Shown here: positions 1 to 8,536 of the stretch, in pieces
Layout: every line of letters starts with the position of its first letter
Position numbering within the stretch: the stretch's first letter is position 1
Assembly (NCBI RefSeq): GCF_018069565.1
Contig: NZ_JAGPNL010000002.1
Span: 848,598 to 912,597, forward strand
Reading direction: 5' to 3'
DNA: 64,000 nt
From: Streptomyces tagetis
GTDB lineage: Bacteria; Actinomycetota; Actinomycetes; Streptomycetales; Streptomycetaceae
The notes under the pieces: model-generated
What the model saw: the letters and a program-made list of their open reading frames with translations, nothing else
Told to the model about the DNA's origin: nothing
Databases searched by the model: none
Made by a program: the position numbers and the translations under genes

Positions 1-33
1 AGGAAAGCCCCCTCAATGCGTCATATCGCCGAA

Positions 34-63
34 GAAGCACCACTGAAAGAAGCACCACTGAAA
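34..63. repeat. 15-bp direct repeat near left edge
   Basis: The unit GAAGCACCACTGAAA occurs twice head to tail, followed by degenerate copies to about base 95. Bases 1-188 otherwise show no convincing gene; they lie downstream of the first minus-strand gene and run off the window. Confidence 0.6.
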
Positions 64-188
64 GAAGCGTCATTGGAGAAGCACCATTGGAGAAGTGCCG
101 CCGGGGAAGTACCGCCGGGGAATGTGCCGGGGAATGGAAAAGGGGCCGGGCCGCAGGGTGCGCGGCCCGGCTGTCTCCCGGCTGCTGC

Positions 189-836
189 TCAGCCCTTCTT
201 CAACCCCTTCGTGAGCGCCTCGGCGACCTGGAGGGTGCGCACCGTCTGGTAGCCGACGGCGGCGAGGTTGTCGTCGGTGACGTTCTGCGCGAGGTGCCCG
301 GGGATCGCCTGGAGACCGGAGGTGGCGCTGACCCCGTAGGGGTTGCCGTTGCTTGGGGTGAGCAGGATGTCGTCGGTCACGCCGGGCGGCACGATGATCG
401 CCCCCCAGTGGTAGAAGACGTTGCTCAGGGACAGGATCGTGGACTCCTGCCCGCCGTGCGGGGTGCCCGTCGAGGTGAACGCGGACATCGCCTTGTTCAT
501 CAGACCGCGCCGGGCGTGCAGTTCGAAGGTCTGGTCGATGAAGTGCTTGAGCGGGCCGGCGAGCAGCCCGTAGCGGCCCGGGGTGCCCCAGACCACGGCG
601 TCCGCCCAGTCGAGGTCCTCGATGGCGGCCACCGGCACGTCACGGCTGGCGGCCACGTGCTCGTCGTTGGCCTCGGACCACTCCGTGTAGTTGGGCGCGA
701 GCGGCTCCTCGCTGATCTCGGCGACCCGGCGCAGCCGCACCTGGGCCCCCGCCTTCTCCGCCGCCTCGGCCGCCGCGACGGCCAGCTTGTGGATGTTCCC
801 GGTGGCCGAGTAGTAGACGATGGCGACATTGGTCAT
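189..836 (-). CDS. WrbA-like NAD(P)H:quinone oxidoreductase (copy A)
   Basis: A 215-residue flavodoxin-fold protein. The N-terminal stretch MTNVAIVYYSATGNIHKLA has the FMN phosphate-binding loop (SATGN) of WrbA-type enzymes, and WGTPGRYG and the STGTPHGGQE region match the flavin-contacting loops of that family. Family members reduce quinones by two electrons using NAD(P)H. The ATG start follows a GGGAG ribosome-binding site. A paralogue with nearly the same N-terminus lies at 1401-2018, with a small NTF2-like gene between them. In this biosynthetic setting it may reduce or protect an aminophenol or quinone intermediate; that role is inference. The C-terminus ends in a charged KGLKKG tail. 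Confidence 0.85.
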   Translation of the reverse strand: MTNVAIVYYSATGNIHKLAVAAAEAAEKAGAQVRLRRVAEISEEPLAPNYTEWSEANDEHVAASRDVPVAAIEDLDWADAVVWGTPGRYGLLAGPLKHFIDQTFELHARRGLMNKAMSAFTSTGTPHGGQESTILSLSNVFYHWGAIIVPPGVTDDILLTPSNGNPYGVSATSGLQAIPGHLAQNVTDDNLAAVGYQTVRTLQVAEALTKGLKKG

Positions 837-934
837 GACGGTACTGCTCCCTCATCGAAAGGTCCTGCTCACGCCGTTGCCGGCTGCTGAGTGCGGGCCC
901 ATCGTGGCGTTCCGCGCGCCGGCCCCACCACTCA

Positions 935-954
935 CCGGGATTAATCCGTCAAGT
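935..954 (-). promoter_or_regulatory. Recurrent cluster motif, site D
   Basis: On the minus strand this reads ACTTGACGGATTAATCCCGG, 99-118 bases upstream of the gene starting at 836. Similar sequences stand upstream of four other genes of the cluster (3584, 5946, 9691 and 16573). It could be a -35 element (TTGAC) with a conserved flank, or a regulator site. Confidence 0.4.
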
Positions 955-977
955 GCCCGCCGCAGCACCCGCGTTGG

Positions 978-1361
978 TCACCGGGCGCCCACCTCGACGC
1001 CCGGCGGGTTGTCGATGATGTAGCGCCACAGCCCGTCCGGCCCGCGGCGGGCCACGTCGGTGGCGGTGCCCTCGATGTGCACGCGTTCGCCGTCCGGCCC
1101 GGTGCCGTCGATGACGAAGTCGCCGATCAGCAGCGCCGTGTCGCCGTAGACGTAGGTGTGCCGCAGGCTGATCTCGATCGGGACGCCGAGGGCGAGGAAG
1201 CTGCTGGTGGCCCGGCGGCGGCCGTCGCCGGTCACCACCACCCCGGGGCGCAGCACCCGCACGGCCTCCGGTTCGAAGAGCCGGTCGATGGTGGCGAGGT
1301 CCTTGGCGTTGAAGGCGTCGACGAACGCCGAGGGCAGCATGGCGGGGTCGTTGACGGCCAT
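978..1361 (-). CDS. SnoaL/NTF2-like small protein (SgcJ/EcaC type)
   Basis: A 127-residue protein with the pattern of the SgcJ/EcaC branch of the NTF2-like superfamily: a helix with FVDAFNAKDLATIDRLFEPE, then strands including VVVTG and HTYVYGDTALLIGDF. Members are small cone-shaped proteins, some of which act as cyclases, isomerases or accessory factors in polyketide and enediyne pathways. The ATG at 1361 was preferred to a TTG seven codons upstream because GGAG sits eight bases before it. It lies 39 bases downstream of the second WrbA-like gene and is probably co-transcribed with it. The function in this pathway is unknown. Confidence 0.75.
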   Translation of the reverse strand: MAVNDPAMLPSAFVDAFNAKDLATIDRLFEPEAVRVLRPGVVVTGDGRRRATSSFLALGVPIEISLRHTYVYGDTALLIGDFVIDGTGPDGERVHIEGTATDVARRGPDGLWRYIIDNPPGVEVGAR

Positions 1362-1400
1362 GGGCGGGACTCCATTCCTCAAGGGGGCGCCGGCGGCGGG

Positions 1401-2018
1401 TCAGGCGGCGGCCACGGCGGCGGCACGGGCGGCCTTCAGCGCCGCGGCCACGTGCAGGGTGCGGCGGGTCTGGTAGGCGATGGCACCCGCGTTCTGCGCG
1501 TGGATGAACCCGGCCCGGTCACCGGCCACCGTGCTCGCCCCGTACGGGTTGCCGTTGTTCTCCTCGTACAGCACCGGGTCGGCCGAGCCGGTGGCCACGA
1601 TCACCGAACCCCAGTGGCAGACCGCGTTGTGCAGCGCGAGGATCGTGGTGACCTGCCCGCCGTGCTCGGCGGAACCGGAAGCGAACGCGGAGACCGCCTT
1701 GTCGAGGAGCCTGCCGTCGATGGACAGCCGCGAGGTGGTGTTGATGAACTGCATCAACTGCGGCGCGGCGAGCCCGAAGTGGACGGGCGAGCCCAGCAGC
1801 ACGGCATCGGCCCAGTCCAGATCGTCCAGGCTCGCCTCGGGCACGCTCGCGGCGAGCGCGGCGTGCTCCTGGGAACCGGGCCGCCCGGTGGCGGCCGTCT
1901 CCGGCACCCGGCGCAGCCGCACCTCGGCACCCTCGGCCGTGGCGGCCTCGGCCGCGGCGACGGCCAGCCGGTGGGTGGAACCGGTGGACGAGTAGTAGAT
2001 GACGGCGACGTTGGTCAT
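1401..2018 (-). CDS. WrbA-like NAD(P)H:quinone oxidoreductase (copy B)
   Basis: A 205-residue paralogue of the gene at 189-836. It shares the start MTNVAVIYYSSTGSTHRLA, the AEVRLRRVPE segment and the WADAVLLGSPVHFG loop. The downstream NNGNPYGAS motif is also shared (SNGNPYGVS in copy A), so the two probably arose by duplication within the locus. The FMN phosphate loop is SSTGST. The tail is an alanine-rich stretch (KAARAAAVAAA). Its ATG follows GGGAGTG. Two quinone reductases in one cluster suggest that quinoid intermediates arise and must be reduced, but substrates cannot be read from sequence. Confidence 0.85.
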   Translation of the reverse strand: MTNVAVIYYSSTGSTHRLAVAAAEAATAEGAEVRLRRVPETAATGRPGSQEHAALAASVPEASLDDLDWADAVLLGSPVHFGLAAPQLMQFINTTSRLSIDGRLLDKAVSAFASGSAEHGGQVTTILALHNAVCHWGSVIVATGSADPVLYEENNGNPYGASTVAGDRAGFIHAQNAGAIAYQTRRTLHVAAALKAARAAAVAAA

Positions 2019-2358
2019 GTCGGGCACTCCCTGGGCGTACGGGTGGCATGGCCGGGAAAACCGGCCGGACAAGGAAACAGGCCGAAACGGAAAACCGGAC
2101 GGAACGGGCCGGACGAAACGAGCCAGGCGGAACGGAAAACCGAACGGAACGGAAAACCGAACGGAACGAACCCGGACGGAACGAACCCGAGCGCACCGCC
2201 CCCGCCACACCGCCCCGGCCACCCCACCCCACCCCGCCCCCCGAGCCCCGGGCCGAAGCACCGCCGGCACAGACCGCGGGGCGGCACGGTGACGTGACGT
2301 GACGTGCGCATCGTGGGCCCGCCCGGCGCCGCCCGGCAACGCCACGCCCGCGAGTGCG
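2019..2358. repeat. Intergenic region with degenerate GGAACG/AAACCG repeats
   Basis: This 340-base gap has no convincing gene. Bases 2055-2190 are a degenerate array of short units around GGAAAACCG and ACGGAACG. Bases 2290-2310 carry GTGACGTGACGTGACGTG, three overlapping GTGAC units. It lies just upstream of the WrbA-like gene starting at 2018 and should hold that gene's promoter, though no clear -10/-35 pair is visible. Confidence 0.5.
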
Positions 2359-3540
2359 TCAGGTCCCCCGCTCCCCGCGCGGCAGAGCGAACGCGGCAAC
2401 GGCCACCACCGCCGCCAGCACCAGCGCCAGCACCGCGAACGACTCGAAGAACGCGGCCAGTTGGGCACCCGCCCCGGCCCCCACGTTGAGCGTGAAACCG
2501 TACAGGGCGATCGCCGTCGTCTGCGCCGCCCCGGCCCGCGCCCCGACCGCCTGGATGAGCGCCGGCCCCAGCGTGGCGAACCCCGCCATGAACGCGAACA
2601 GGGCCGCCCCCAGCGCCAGCGCACCGTCCCCGGCCACCGCCGCCGCTGCCAGCGCCGCCGTGGTCAGCGCCAGGGCACCGCCCGCCCGCCGCGGCGCCGG
2701 GACCCGGGCCAGCACCGGCGCCAGCAGCACCGCCCCCACCAGCGCCGGCAACGCGCTCGCCCGCAACGCCAGCATGGCCGCCCCACCGCCCGCCACCTCG
2801 GCCGGACCGTACAACTGCACACCGGTGTAGAGGGCGGTCAGACTCCCCGCGCCGACCAGGATGACCAGATACAGCGGCACCAGCCGCGCCCCGAGCGCGG
2901 CCCGCAGCCCCGCCCCGCCGGCCGCCGCGGAGGGCGACGGCCCCTCGGGCAGCAGCACCCGCCACGACAGGGCCGCCCCCGCCGCCAGCAGCGGCACCGT
3001 CCCCCAGAACACCCACCGCCAGCCCAGCACCGACGCCACCACCTGCGCCTCCACCTGCCCGATCACCACGGTCGCCCCCATACAGGCGGACACCACCGTC
3101 AGCGCAAGCGAGACCCGGTGCGCGGCGATCCGGGCATGCAGATAGGCGTACGCCATGGGAATGAAGGCACCCGCGAACAGCCCCTGCACGGCGCGCAGCA
3201 CCACCCCCGCCCCCAGCGACGCCACCAGCGGCAGCACCGCGGTCACCACCGTCATCGCCAGGACACTGCCGACCATGACGGCCCGCCGCCCCGCTCGCGC
3301 CGAGAGCGGGCCGCTGAGCAGCGAACCCACCGCGTGGGCGAAGGCGAACGCGGTGGTCGACGCCGCCGCCGCCCCGGCCGGCACACCCCAGGCCGCGCCC
3401 AGCTCGGGCATCAGGGGGATGGTGACGTACATCTGGCCGACCACCAGGACGCCCATCACGGACACGGTCGTGACGGTCGCCGCGAACGGTGCCGTACCGG
3501 GCGTCGCCGGGGGTGCCCCGGCGACCGAAGACTTTGCCAT
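2359..3540 (-). CDS. MFS transporter, 12-TM drug:H+ antiporter type
   Basis: A 393-residue, strongly hydrophobic protein whose alternating alanine/valine/leucine segments fit about twelve transmembrane helices. The motif-A-like loop between helices 2 and 3 reads SGPLSARAGRRAVMVGS, as in DHA1/AraJ-type exporters. The motif-C-like GAFIPMAYAYLHARI and the VSLALTVVSACMGATVVIGQ helix fit the same family. The ATG at 3540 begins MAKSSVAG; weak upstream starts were rejected. It is probably an exporter of the cluster product or a resistance pump; direction and substrate are inferred from family and location. A cluster-motif copy (3584-3601) lies 44-61 bases upstream. Confidence 0.85.
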   Translation of the reverse strand: MAKSSVAGAPPATPGTAPFAATVTTVSVMGVLVVGQMYVTIPLMPELGAAWGVPAGAAAASTTAFAFAHAVGSLLSGPLSARAGRRAVMVGSVLAMTVVTAVLPLVASLGAGVVLRAVQGLFAGAFIPMAYAYLHARIAAHRVSLALTVVSACMGATVVIGQVEAQVVASVLGWRWVFWGTVPLLAAGAALSWRVLLPEGPSPSAAAGGAGLRAALGARLVPLYLVILVGAGSLTALYTGVQLYGPAEVAGGGAAMLALRASALPALVGAVLLAPVLARVPAPRRAGGALALTTAALAAAAVAGDGALALGAALFAFMAGFATLGPALIQAVGARAGAAQTTAIALYGFTLNVGAGAGAQLAAFFESFAVLALVLAAVVAVAAFALPRGERGT

Positions 3541-3583
3541 GCGCCGATCCTGTGAGGGCGCCCGCACCACCGGCAATCCCCGG

Positions 3584-3601
3584 CCCGGATATGCGTCAAG
3601 T
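3584..3601 (-). promoter_or_regulatory. Recurrent cluster motif, site C
   Basis: The minus strand reads ACTTGACGCATATCCGGG, 44-61 bases before the MFS start at 3540. An inverted pair CTGAC-AGCAC-GTCAG lies just upstream, at about 3621-3636. Confidence 0.4.
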
Positions 3602-3742
3602 CGCCCGCACACCACCAGATCTGACAGCACGTCAGAGCAAGGAGGGAATGCCGGAGCCCCCGCACCCGGCGGGGGAACGTCGGTGCGAGGGCCCGGCGCC
3701 CGGCACACCCCCATGGGAGGGGGGACGTGCCGGAGATACGGA

Positions 3743-5227
3743 TCAGACCTGCGCGGTCTGCGGCTCGGCGGCGGCCTCGGCCGCCCCCGGACCCTGGGCG
3801 ACGGCCCGGGGCCGCTGGGGCTTTTGCAGACCGAACGCGACCAGCGCCGTCACCGCGATCCCGGCCGCGGCCAGGAACACCGCCGTGCGCAGACCGTCGT
3901 TGGTCGCGGCCCGCAGCGCCTCGCCCTCCAGCCCGCCCAGCTTCGCGTTGGCCACCGCCACCAGCAGGGCCAGACCCACCGCACCGCCGATCTGCTGCGT
4001 CGTGGAGGCCGTGCCGGAGGCGATGCCCTGCTCCATCGGATCGACCCCGACCGTGGCCGCACCGAACATCAGCGTGTACCCCGCGCCCTGGCCCAGACCC
4101 AGCACCACCAGGCCGGGGACGAGCGAGAGGTAGGAACCGTCCGTCGACAGCGTCAGACCCGTGATCACCGTGCCGGCCAGACCCACCACCAAACTGGCGA
4201 TCATGATGGCGCGCAGACCGTAGCGGGTGGCCAGCCGGCCCGCCGTCTGGGCGCCGACCGAGATGGCGACCATCGGGACCAGGAACGCCAGCCCCGTCTC
4301 CAGCGCGTTGTAGCCGTGCACGCCCTGGAAGTAGACCGTCAGGAAGTACAGCAGGGTGCCGAAGGTCGCCATGTAGAAGAAGGTGATCGCGGCGCCCGTG
4401 CTCAGGTTGCGGTTGCGGAACAGGCTCAGCGGCATCAGCGGGTCGCTGCTGCGCTTCTCGATGACGAAGAAGCAGGCCAGCAGGACGGCGCCGAGGACCA
4501 GCGCGCCGACGATCAGGCCGGAGCCCCAGCCCGACTCCGGGCCCTGGACCAGGGCGAAGACGACGGCCGTGGTGCCGATGGTGGCGGTCAGCGCACCGCC
4601 CAGGTCGAAGGCGCGGCGGGCCCCGCCCAGAGCGTCCCGCGCGATCAGCGGCACCGCGAACGCGATCGCCACGACGGCGAGCGGCACGTTGACGAAGAAC
4701 ACCGACTCCCAGCCGAACGCCTGGGTCAGGACACCGCCCAGCAGCGAACCGAGGATCATCCCCGACCCGCCGGCCGTCCCCCACACCGCGAACGCGCGGT
4801 TGCGCTCACGGCCCTCGGCGAACTTGGTGGACACCAGCGTCAGCGTCGCCGGGAAGAGGAACGCCCCGCCGATGCCCTGGACCGCGCGGGCGCTCACCAG
4901 CGTCGCCGGGTCCGTGGCCAGACCGCCCAGCAGCGAGGAGACCCCGTACAGGGACAGGCCCAGGATGAAGATACGGCGCGGCCCCCACAGGTCGCAGGCC
5001 CGGCCGCCCAGCAGCAGGAACCCGCCGAAGGCGACCGCGTAGGCGCTGACCACCCACTGCAGGTTCTGCGAGGTGAAGCCGAGACTGTCACCGATCTTGG
5101 GCAGCGCCACATAGACGATGTTGTAGTCGATGGAGATGATGAGCTGGGCGAACGCCAGCAGCGCCAGGAGGAGTCCAGGGCGCCGGCGCGGAGCCCGGAC
5201 GGCGTCGCCTGTGGCCGTAGACGGCAT
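3743..5227 (-). CDS. MFS transporter, 14-TM DHA2 family
   Basis: A 494-residue protein of the length and pattern of DHA2 (QacA/EmrB-like) exporters with fourteen helices. Helix 1 contains the family acidic motif as ISIDYNIVYVALP. GGRACDLWGPRRIFILG is motif A and VQGIGGAFLFPATLTLVS is the glycine-rich motif C. It lacks cytoplasmic extensions apart from an alanine-rich tail. The ATG at 5227 follows GAAAGG; an in-frame upstream stretch is proline/glycine-rich and looks non-coding. It is the second candidate exporter in the cluster and lies just downstream of the Rrf2 regulator gene on the same strand, so the two could be co-transcribed. Confidence 0.9.
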   Translation of the reverse strand: MPSTATGDAVRAPRRRPGLLLALLAFAQLIISIDYNIVYVALPKIGDSLGFTSQNLQWVVSAYAVAFGGFLLLGGRACDLWGPRRIFILGLSLYGVSSLLGGLATDPATLVSARAVQGIGGAFLFPATLTLVSTKFAEGRERNRAFAVWGTAGGSGMILGSLLGGVLTQAFGWESVFFVNVPLAVVAIAFAVPLIARDALGGARRAFDLGGALTATIGTTAVVFALVQGPESGWGSGLIVGALVLGAVLLACFFVIEKRSSDPLMPLSLFRNRNLSTGAAITFFYMATFGTLLYFLTVYFQGVHGYNALETGLAFLVPMVAISVGAQTAGRLATRYGLRAIMIASLVVGLAGTVITGLTLSTDGSYLSLVPGLVVLGLGQGAGYTLMFGAATVGVDPMEQGIASGTASTTQQIGGAVGLALLVAVANAKLGGLEGEALRAATNDGLRTAVFLAAAGIAVTALVAFGLQKPQRPRAVAQGPGAAEAAAEPQTAQV

Positions 5228-5410
5228 GACTGTGCCTTTCGGTACGGGGTCGGATGAAGGGCGCGCGGGGGCGCCACCGCCAGGGCCGGGGGGCCCGGCG
5301 CGTGCAGGAGTGCGCTCGGTCGTCTTTTGGTTCACCCCGCGCGCTTCGGGCGGCGGGGCCCGGGGGGAAAGTCCGCTCTGCTCTGTTCGCGGTCCTGTCC
5401 CGCCGTGGGG

Positions 5411-5905
5411 TCAGGCCGGGCCGTGCTGGTCGAACCAGCGCCGTACGCGGCCGGGAGCCGCGGGGTCGGCCCGCCGCACCGCCTCCGCCAGGTCGGCGAC
5501 GCTCCGGGCGGCGAGCCGGCGCCGCCAGTCGAGTTCCGCCTCCCTGAAGGAGCGTTCCACGGCGCAGCCGGTGCGGCGGCCGGCCCGCCCGGCCACCGCA
5601 CCGGCCGGCCCGTCGAGGCGGATGCCCGTGCACCGGAAGCCCTGGGCCGCCCCGTCGATGGCCGTCACCACGTCCATCAGGCTGATCTCCTGCGGCTTTC
5701 TGCCCAGACGGAACCCGCCGCGCGGGCCGGAGCGGGACGAGACGATGCCGGCTCGTCCCAGAGCGTTCAACTGCTTGTTCAGATAAGCCGTGGGCAGGTC
5801 GTGGAAGGCGGCGAGCCGCGCCGCCGGCACCGGCCGGTCAGGCGAGACCCAGGACAGGTCGATACAGCAGTGCACCGCCCATTCCACGCCCTCTCTCAGC
5901 TTCAT
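5411..5905 (-). CDS. Rrf2-family transcriptional regulator
   Basis: A 164-residue Rrf2-type winged helix protein. The start MKLREGVEWAVHCC is the family hallmark, and the wing region SRSGPRGGFRLGRKPQEISLMDVV matches the RGxxGGxxLA..P..I.L.DVV pattern. Cysteines at about 13, 14, 92 and 114 do not have the spacing of the IscR or NsrR iron-sulfur ligands, so a cluster-free or differently liganded sensor is more likely. Rrf2 members respond to redox, nitric oxide or small molecules, which would suit a pathway making quinoid products. A longer start at 5923 exists, but the family alignment favours 5905. Confidence 0.85.
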   Translation of the reverse strand: MKLREGVEWAVHCCIDLSWVSPDRPVPAARLAAFHDLPTAYLNKQLNALGRAGIVSSRSGPRGGFRLGRKPQEISLMDVVTAIDGAAQGFRCTGIRLDGPAGAVAGRAGRRTGCAVERSFREAELDWRRRLAARSVADLAEAVRRADPAAPGRVRRWFDQHGPA

Positions 5906-5945
5906 GTCCCGGACATTACGCATCGGGAATGTCCGCCGGCAGCTC

Positions 5946-5966
5946 CCGCCGCGTTTAATGTCAAGT
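5946..5966 (-). promoter_or_regulatory. Recurrent cluster motif, site E
   Basis: The minus strand reads ACTTGACATTAAACGCGGCG, 41-61 bases before the Rrf2 start. It overlaps the stop codon of the monooxygenase gene, whose TGA is part of TTGAC, so the match could be partly coincidental. Confidence 0.3.
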
Positions 5967-7721
5967 CCCCCCACCCGCCCTCCCGCCACCCGTCAAGACC
6001 CCCGCACCCGCCGCGCCCTCCCCGTGCTCCACAGGGCTCGCGGATTCCCCGGATTCCCCGAGGTCCCCGAGGTCCCCGGATTCCCCGAGGTCCCCGGATT
6101 CCCCGAGGCCCGCGGATTTCCCGGGTTTCGTATTTCGCCGGGTTTCCTCGCCGGTCAGGACGGATTTCAGCTCGGCCTCCAGACGGCCGAGATCGGCCCG
6201 GTGACCGTGGGCGGCGATATGCCCGTCGGGCCGCACCAGCCAGTACCCCGCGCTGCGGCAGCCGGTGGCCAAGGCGCTCTCACCGCGCCGCAGCTCCACC
6301 GTGCGCACCAGCCCCCCGTAACCGGCGGCGACCCGCCCCGCCTCGCCGCGCCAGGCGGCCGAGGGCGGCGCCAGCACCAGCACCCACGCGTGCGGGTCGG
6401 CGCCGGGCCCGCCGATGCCGTGGGCGAGGGCGTGCCGCCGGGGGAAGACGGCCCCCTCCTTCAGCCCGCCCGGGATACGGCCCCGCACCCGGCAGCCGGC
6501 CGGCCCCGAGGGCCGCTGCGTCACGCGCCCGGCCGGGTAGGCGAGGCGCCGCCCGGCCATCACCGGCGTGTAGAACCGGGAGACCACGCCGGTGCGGTCC
6601 AGGAGCCGAAACGCCGTGTCCCGGGCGAGGACCGCGGCCCGGCTGCCGGCCACCCAGGCCCGGGTCTGCAGATCGGTGTCGCGCACGATCTGCCGGGTGG
6701 CCTCCGACCGCTCGGCGCCGTAGCCGGCCAGCAGCGCCGCAGGCGACTCGTTCCGGATGACCGCGGCCAGCTTCCAGCCCAGGTTCTGCGCGTCCTGCAG
6801 GCCGTTGTTCATGCCCTGCCCGCCGGCCGGACTGTGCACGTGCGCCGCGTCGCCGGCCAGGAAGACCCGCCCGACGCTGAAATCCGAGGCGTGCCGGGCG
6901 TGCACCCGGAAGACGGCCTGCCACACCGCCTCGGTCAGCCGCACCCCGCGCGGCCCGCGCTCACGGAGGATCTCCCGCATCAGCTCCAGGGAGACCTCGC
7001 CGCGCCCGCGCGGCATCACCGACAGGAAACGGAAGACGCCGCCGGGCATCGGCACCACCACCAGCGCCCCGCTGGGCGTCTGGTAGAACAGGCACTCGTC
7101 TGGGGGGAGTTCCCCCTCGATACGGGCGTCGACGAGGGCGAACGCCATCTCGTAGGTACTGCCCTGGAAGCCGATGCCGAGCTGGCCGCGCACCGCGCTG
7201 CCCGCCCCGTCGGCGCCCACGACGTACGGCGCGAAGATCCGTTCGAGACGTGCGCCGTCGTGTTCCACGACGGCGGTGACCCCCTCGCCGGCCCCCGGCC
7301 CGCCCCGGAAGTCCACGCCCTCCAGGGCCAGCAGCCGCACCCCGCGCTCCACCTTGCCGCCGAGCGCGGCCAGCCGCTCGGCGAGCAGCCGCTCGGTCAC
7401 GTGCTGCGGCAGCACCCGGCAGGCGCTGTCCTCGTCCAGCGCGAAGGAGGCGAGCGGGGTGCGCTCGGAGAAGTAGCTGAGCCGGCTGATGCGCACCGAC
7501 TCGGCCCGGACACCGTCACCGAGCCCGGCGTCCTCCAGGATGTCCAGGGCACGCGGCCACACCGACAGCGCCTTGGGCGTCGTCGAGGGCTGCGGGGCAC
7601 GGTCGATCACCCGTACCCGTATGCCGCGGCGCATCAGCTCCACCGCGGTCAGCAGCCCGGAGGGACCGGCGCCCACCACGAGGACATCGAAACCGGCCGC
7701 CGTACGCGTCTTGTCACCCAT
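5961..7721 (-). CDS. FAD-dependent class A aromatic monooxygenase
   Basis: A 586-residue class A flavoprotein hydroxylase (PF01494). It has the dinucleotide fingerprint VLVVGAGPSGLLTAVELMRR near residue 13, the DG motif VVGADGAGSAVR, and the GD motif VFLAGDAAHVHSPAGGQGMN. These enzymes use NAD(P)H and O2 to hydroxylate phenolic rings. A likely substrate is 3-hydroxyanthranilate or a derivative made by the neighbouring chorismate branch (inference). The last 60 residues are unusual: a degenerate GESGDL repeat tail encoded by a tandem DNA repeat at about 6041-6125. The gene starts three bases after the N-acetyltransferase stop, so translation is probably coupled. Confidence 0.9.
   Translation of the reverse strand: MGDKTRTAAGFDVLVVGAGPSGLLTAVELMRRGIRVRVIDRAPQPSTTPKALSVWPRALDILEDAGLGDGVRAESVRISRLSYFSERTPLASFALDEDSACRVLPQHVTERLLAERLAALGGKVERGVRLLALEGVDFRGGPGAGEGVTAVVEHDGARLERIFAPYVVGADGAGSAVRGQLGIGFQGSTYEMAFALVDARIEGELPPDECLFYQTPSGALVVVPMPGGVFRFLSVMPRGRGEVSLELMREILRERGPRGVRLTEAVWQAVFRVHARHASDFSVGRVFLAGDAAHVHSPAGGQGMNNGLQDAQNLGWKLAAVIRNESPAALLAGYGAERSEATRQIVRDTDLQTRAWVAGSRAAVLARDTAFRLLDRTGVVSRFYTPVMAGRRLAYPAGRVTQRPSGPAGCRVRGRIPGGLKEGAVFPRRHALAHGIGGPGADPHAWVLVLAPPSAAWRGEAGRVAAGYGGLVRTVELRRGESALATGCRSAGYWLVRPDGHIAAHGHRADLGRLEAELKSVLTGEETRRNTKPGKSAGLGESGDLGESGDLGDLGESGESASPVEHGEGAAGAGVLTGGGRAGGGT
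6041..6125. repeat. Coding tandem repeat in monooxygenase tail
   Basis: Degenerate units of GGATTCCCC and GAGGTCCCC alternate for about 85 bases. On the minus strand they encode repeated GES/GDL tripeptides in the C-terminal tail of the flavin monooxygenase. Confidence 0.7.
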
Positions 7722-7724
7722 CGC

Positions 7725-8525
7725 TCAGTCCGTCCGCACACCGGTGGTGACACCGCCGGCGGGCACCTCGGGCAGATGGTCCAGGCTGATCCCGAACAGT
7801 TCCTTGTACGCCGCCAGGGACTGCGCCTCGCCCTCCAGGGTGCTGCGGGAACGCTCCCGGCCCGCGACCCGGCTCAGGTGCGTGTTGCCCTTGAGCGTGA
7901 CCAGGCCGTCGGGGGTGCGCACGGAACAGAACACGGCCTGCAGGAACGAGGAGTCGGGCGAGGTGCGGTACCACCACAGCGTCGGCGCGAAGTCCTCGAC
8001 GCGCACCGGCCGTTCCGCGACCCGGTACAGGGGCCTGCCGCCCAGGTGGACGTCGACGGCGCCGTCGCCGGTGTCGTGCAACTGGTAGACGCCGTGCGGG
8101 TCGTGCTGCGGCTCGCGGGAGGCCAGGCGCAGCGGGAAGCGGCTGTTGCGGCCGAAGCCGACGTCGACCAGCCAGTCCTCGCCGCCGGCCTTCACCCGCA
8201 GCGCCAGGTGGCCCAGGAACGGGCCGAGCCCGTCGGGGCGGTGCACCCAGCCCGGCAGGATGTCGACCTCGTAGCCGAGCGAGGTGAGCAGGAACGACAG
8301 GGCGGGGTTGACCTCGTAGCAGCCGCCGCCGCGGTTCTTGTGGACGATCTTGTCCAGGACGCGTTCGTCCATGAAGACGTCCTCGCCGAGGTGGTAGCCG
8401 AGGTTCTCGAAGGGCACCGACAGCAGATGACGCTCCATCAGGTGGCGTAGTGCGGCCACGTCCGGCCGCTCGGGCCGGCTCGCTTCGATACGGCGCAGGT
8501 AGTCGTGGGTGATGCCGTCCAGCAT
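7725..8525 (-). CDS. Arylamine N-acetyltransferase family enzyme
   Basis: A 266-residue NAT-fold protein with the complete Cys-His-Asp triad: Cys69 in NRGGGCYEVN, His106 in LGHLALRV and Asp121 in LVDVGFG. The usual RGGYCFE signature is RGGGCYE here. Family members acetylate arylamines from acetyl-CoA; a branch including the rifamycin amide synthase RifF forms amides from polyketide acyl carriers. Next to a KAS III gene and a 3-hydroxyanthranilate pathway, it could acylate the aromatic amine or close an amide, which is inference. It lies 11 bases after the KAS III stop and 3 bases before the monooxygenase start, in a tight operon. Confidence 0.9.
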   Translation of the reverse strand: MLDGITHDYLRRIEASRPERPDVAALRHLMERHLLSVPFENLGYHLGEDVFMDERVLDKIVHKNRGGGCYEVNPALSFLLTSLGYEVDILPGWVHRPDGLGPFLGHLALRVKAGGEDWLVDVGFGRNSRFPLRLASREPQHDPHGVYQLHDTGDGAVDVHLGGRPLYRVAERPVRVEDFAPTLWWYRTSPDSSFLQAVFCSVRTPDGLVTLKGNTHLSRVAGRERSRSTLEGEAQSLAAYKELFGISLDHLPEVPAGGVTTGVRTD

Positions 8526-8536
8526 GACCGTCTCCT

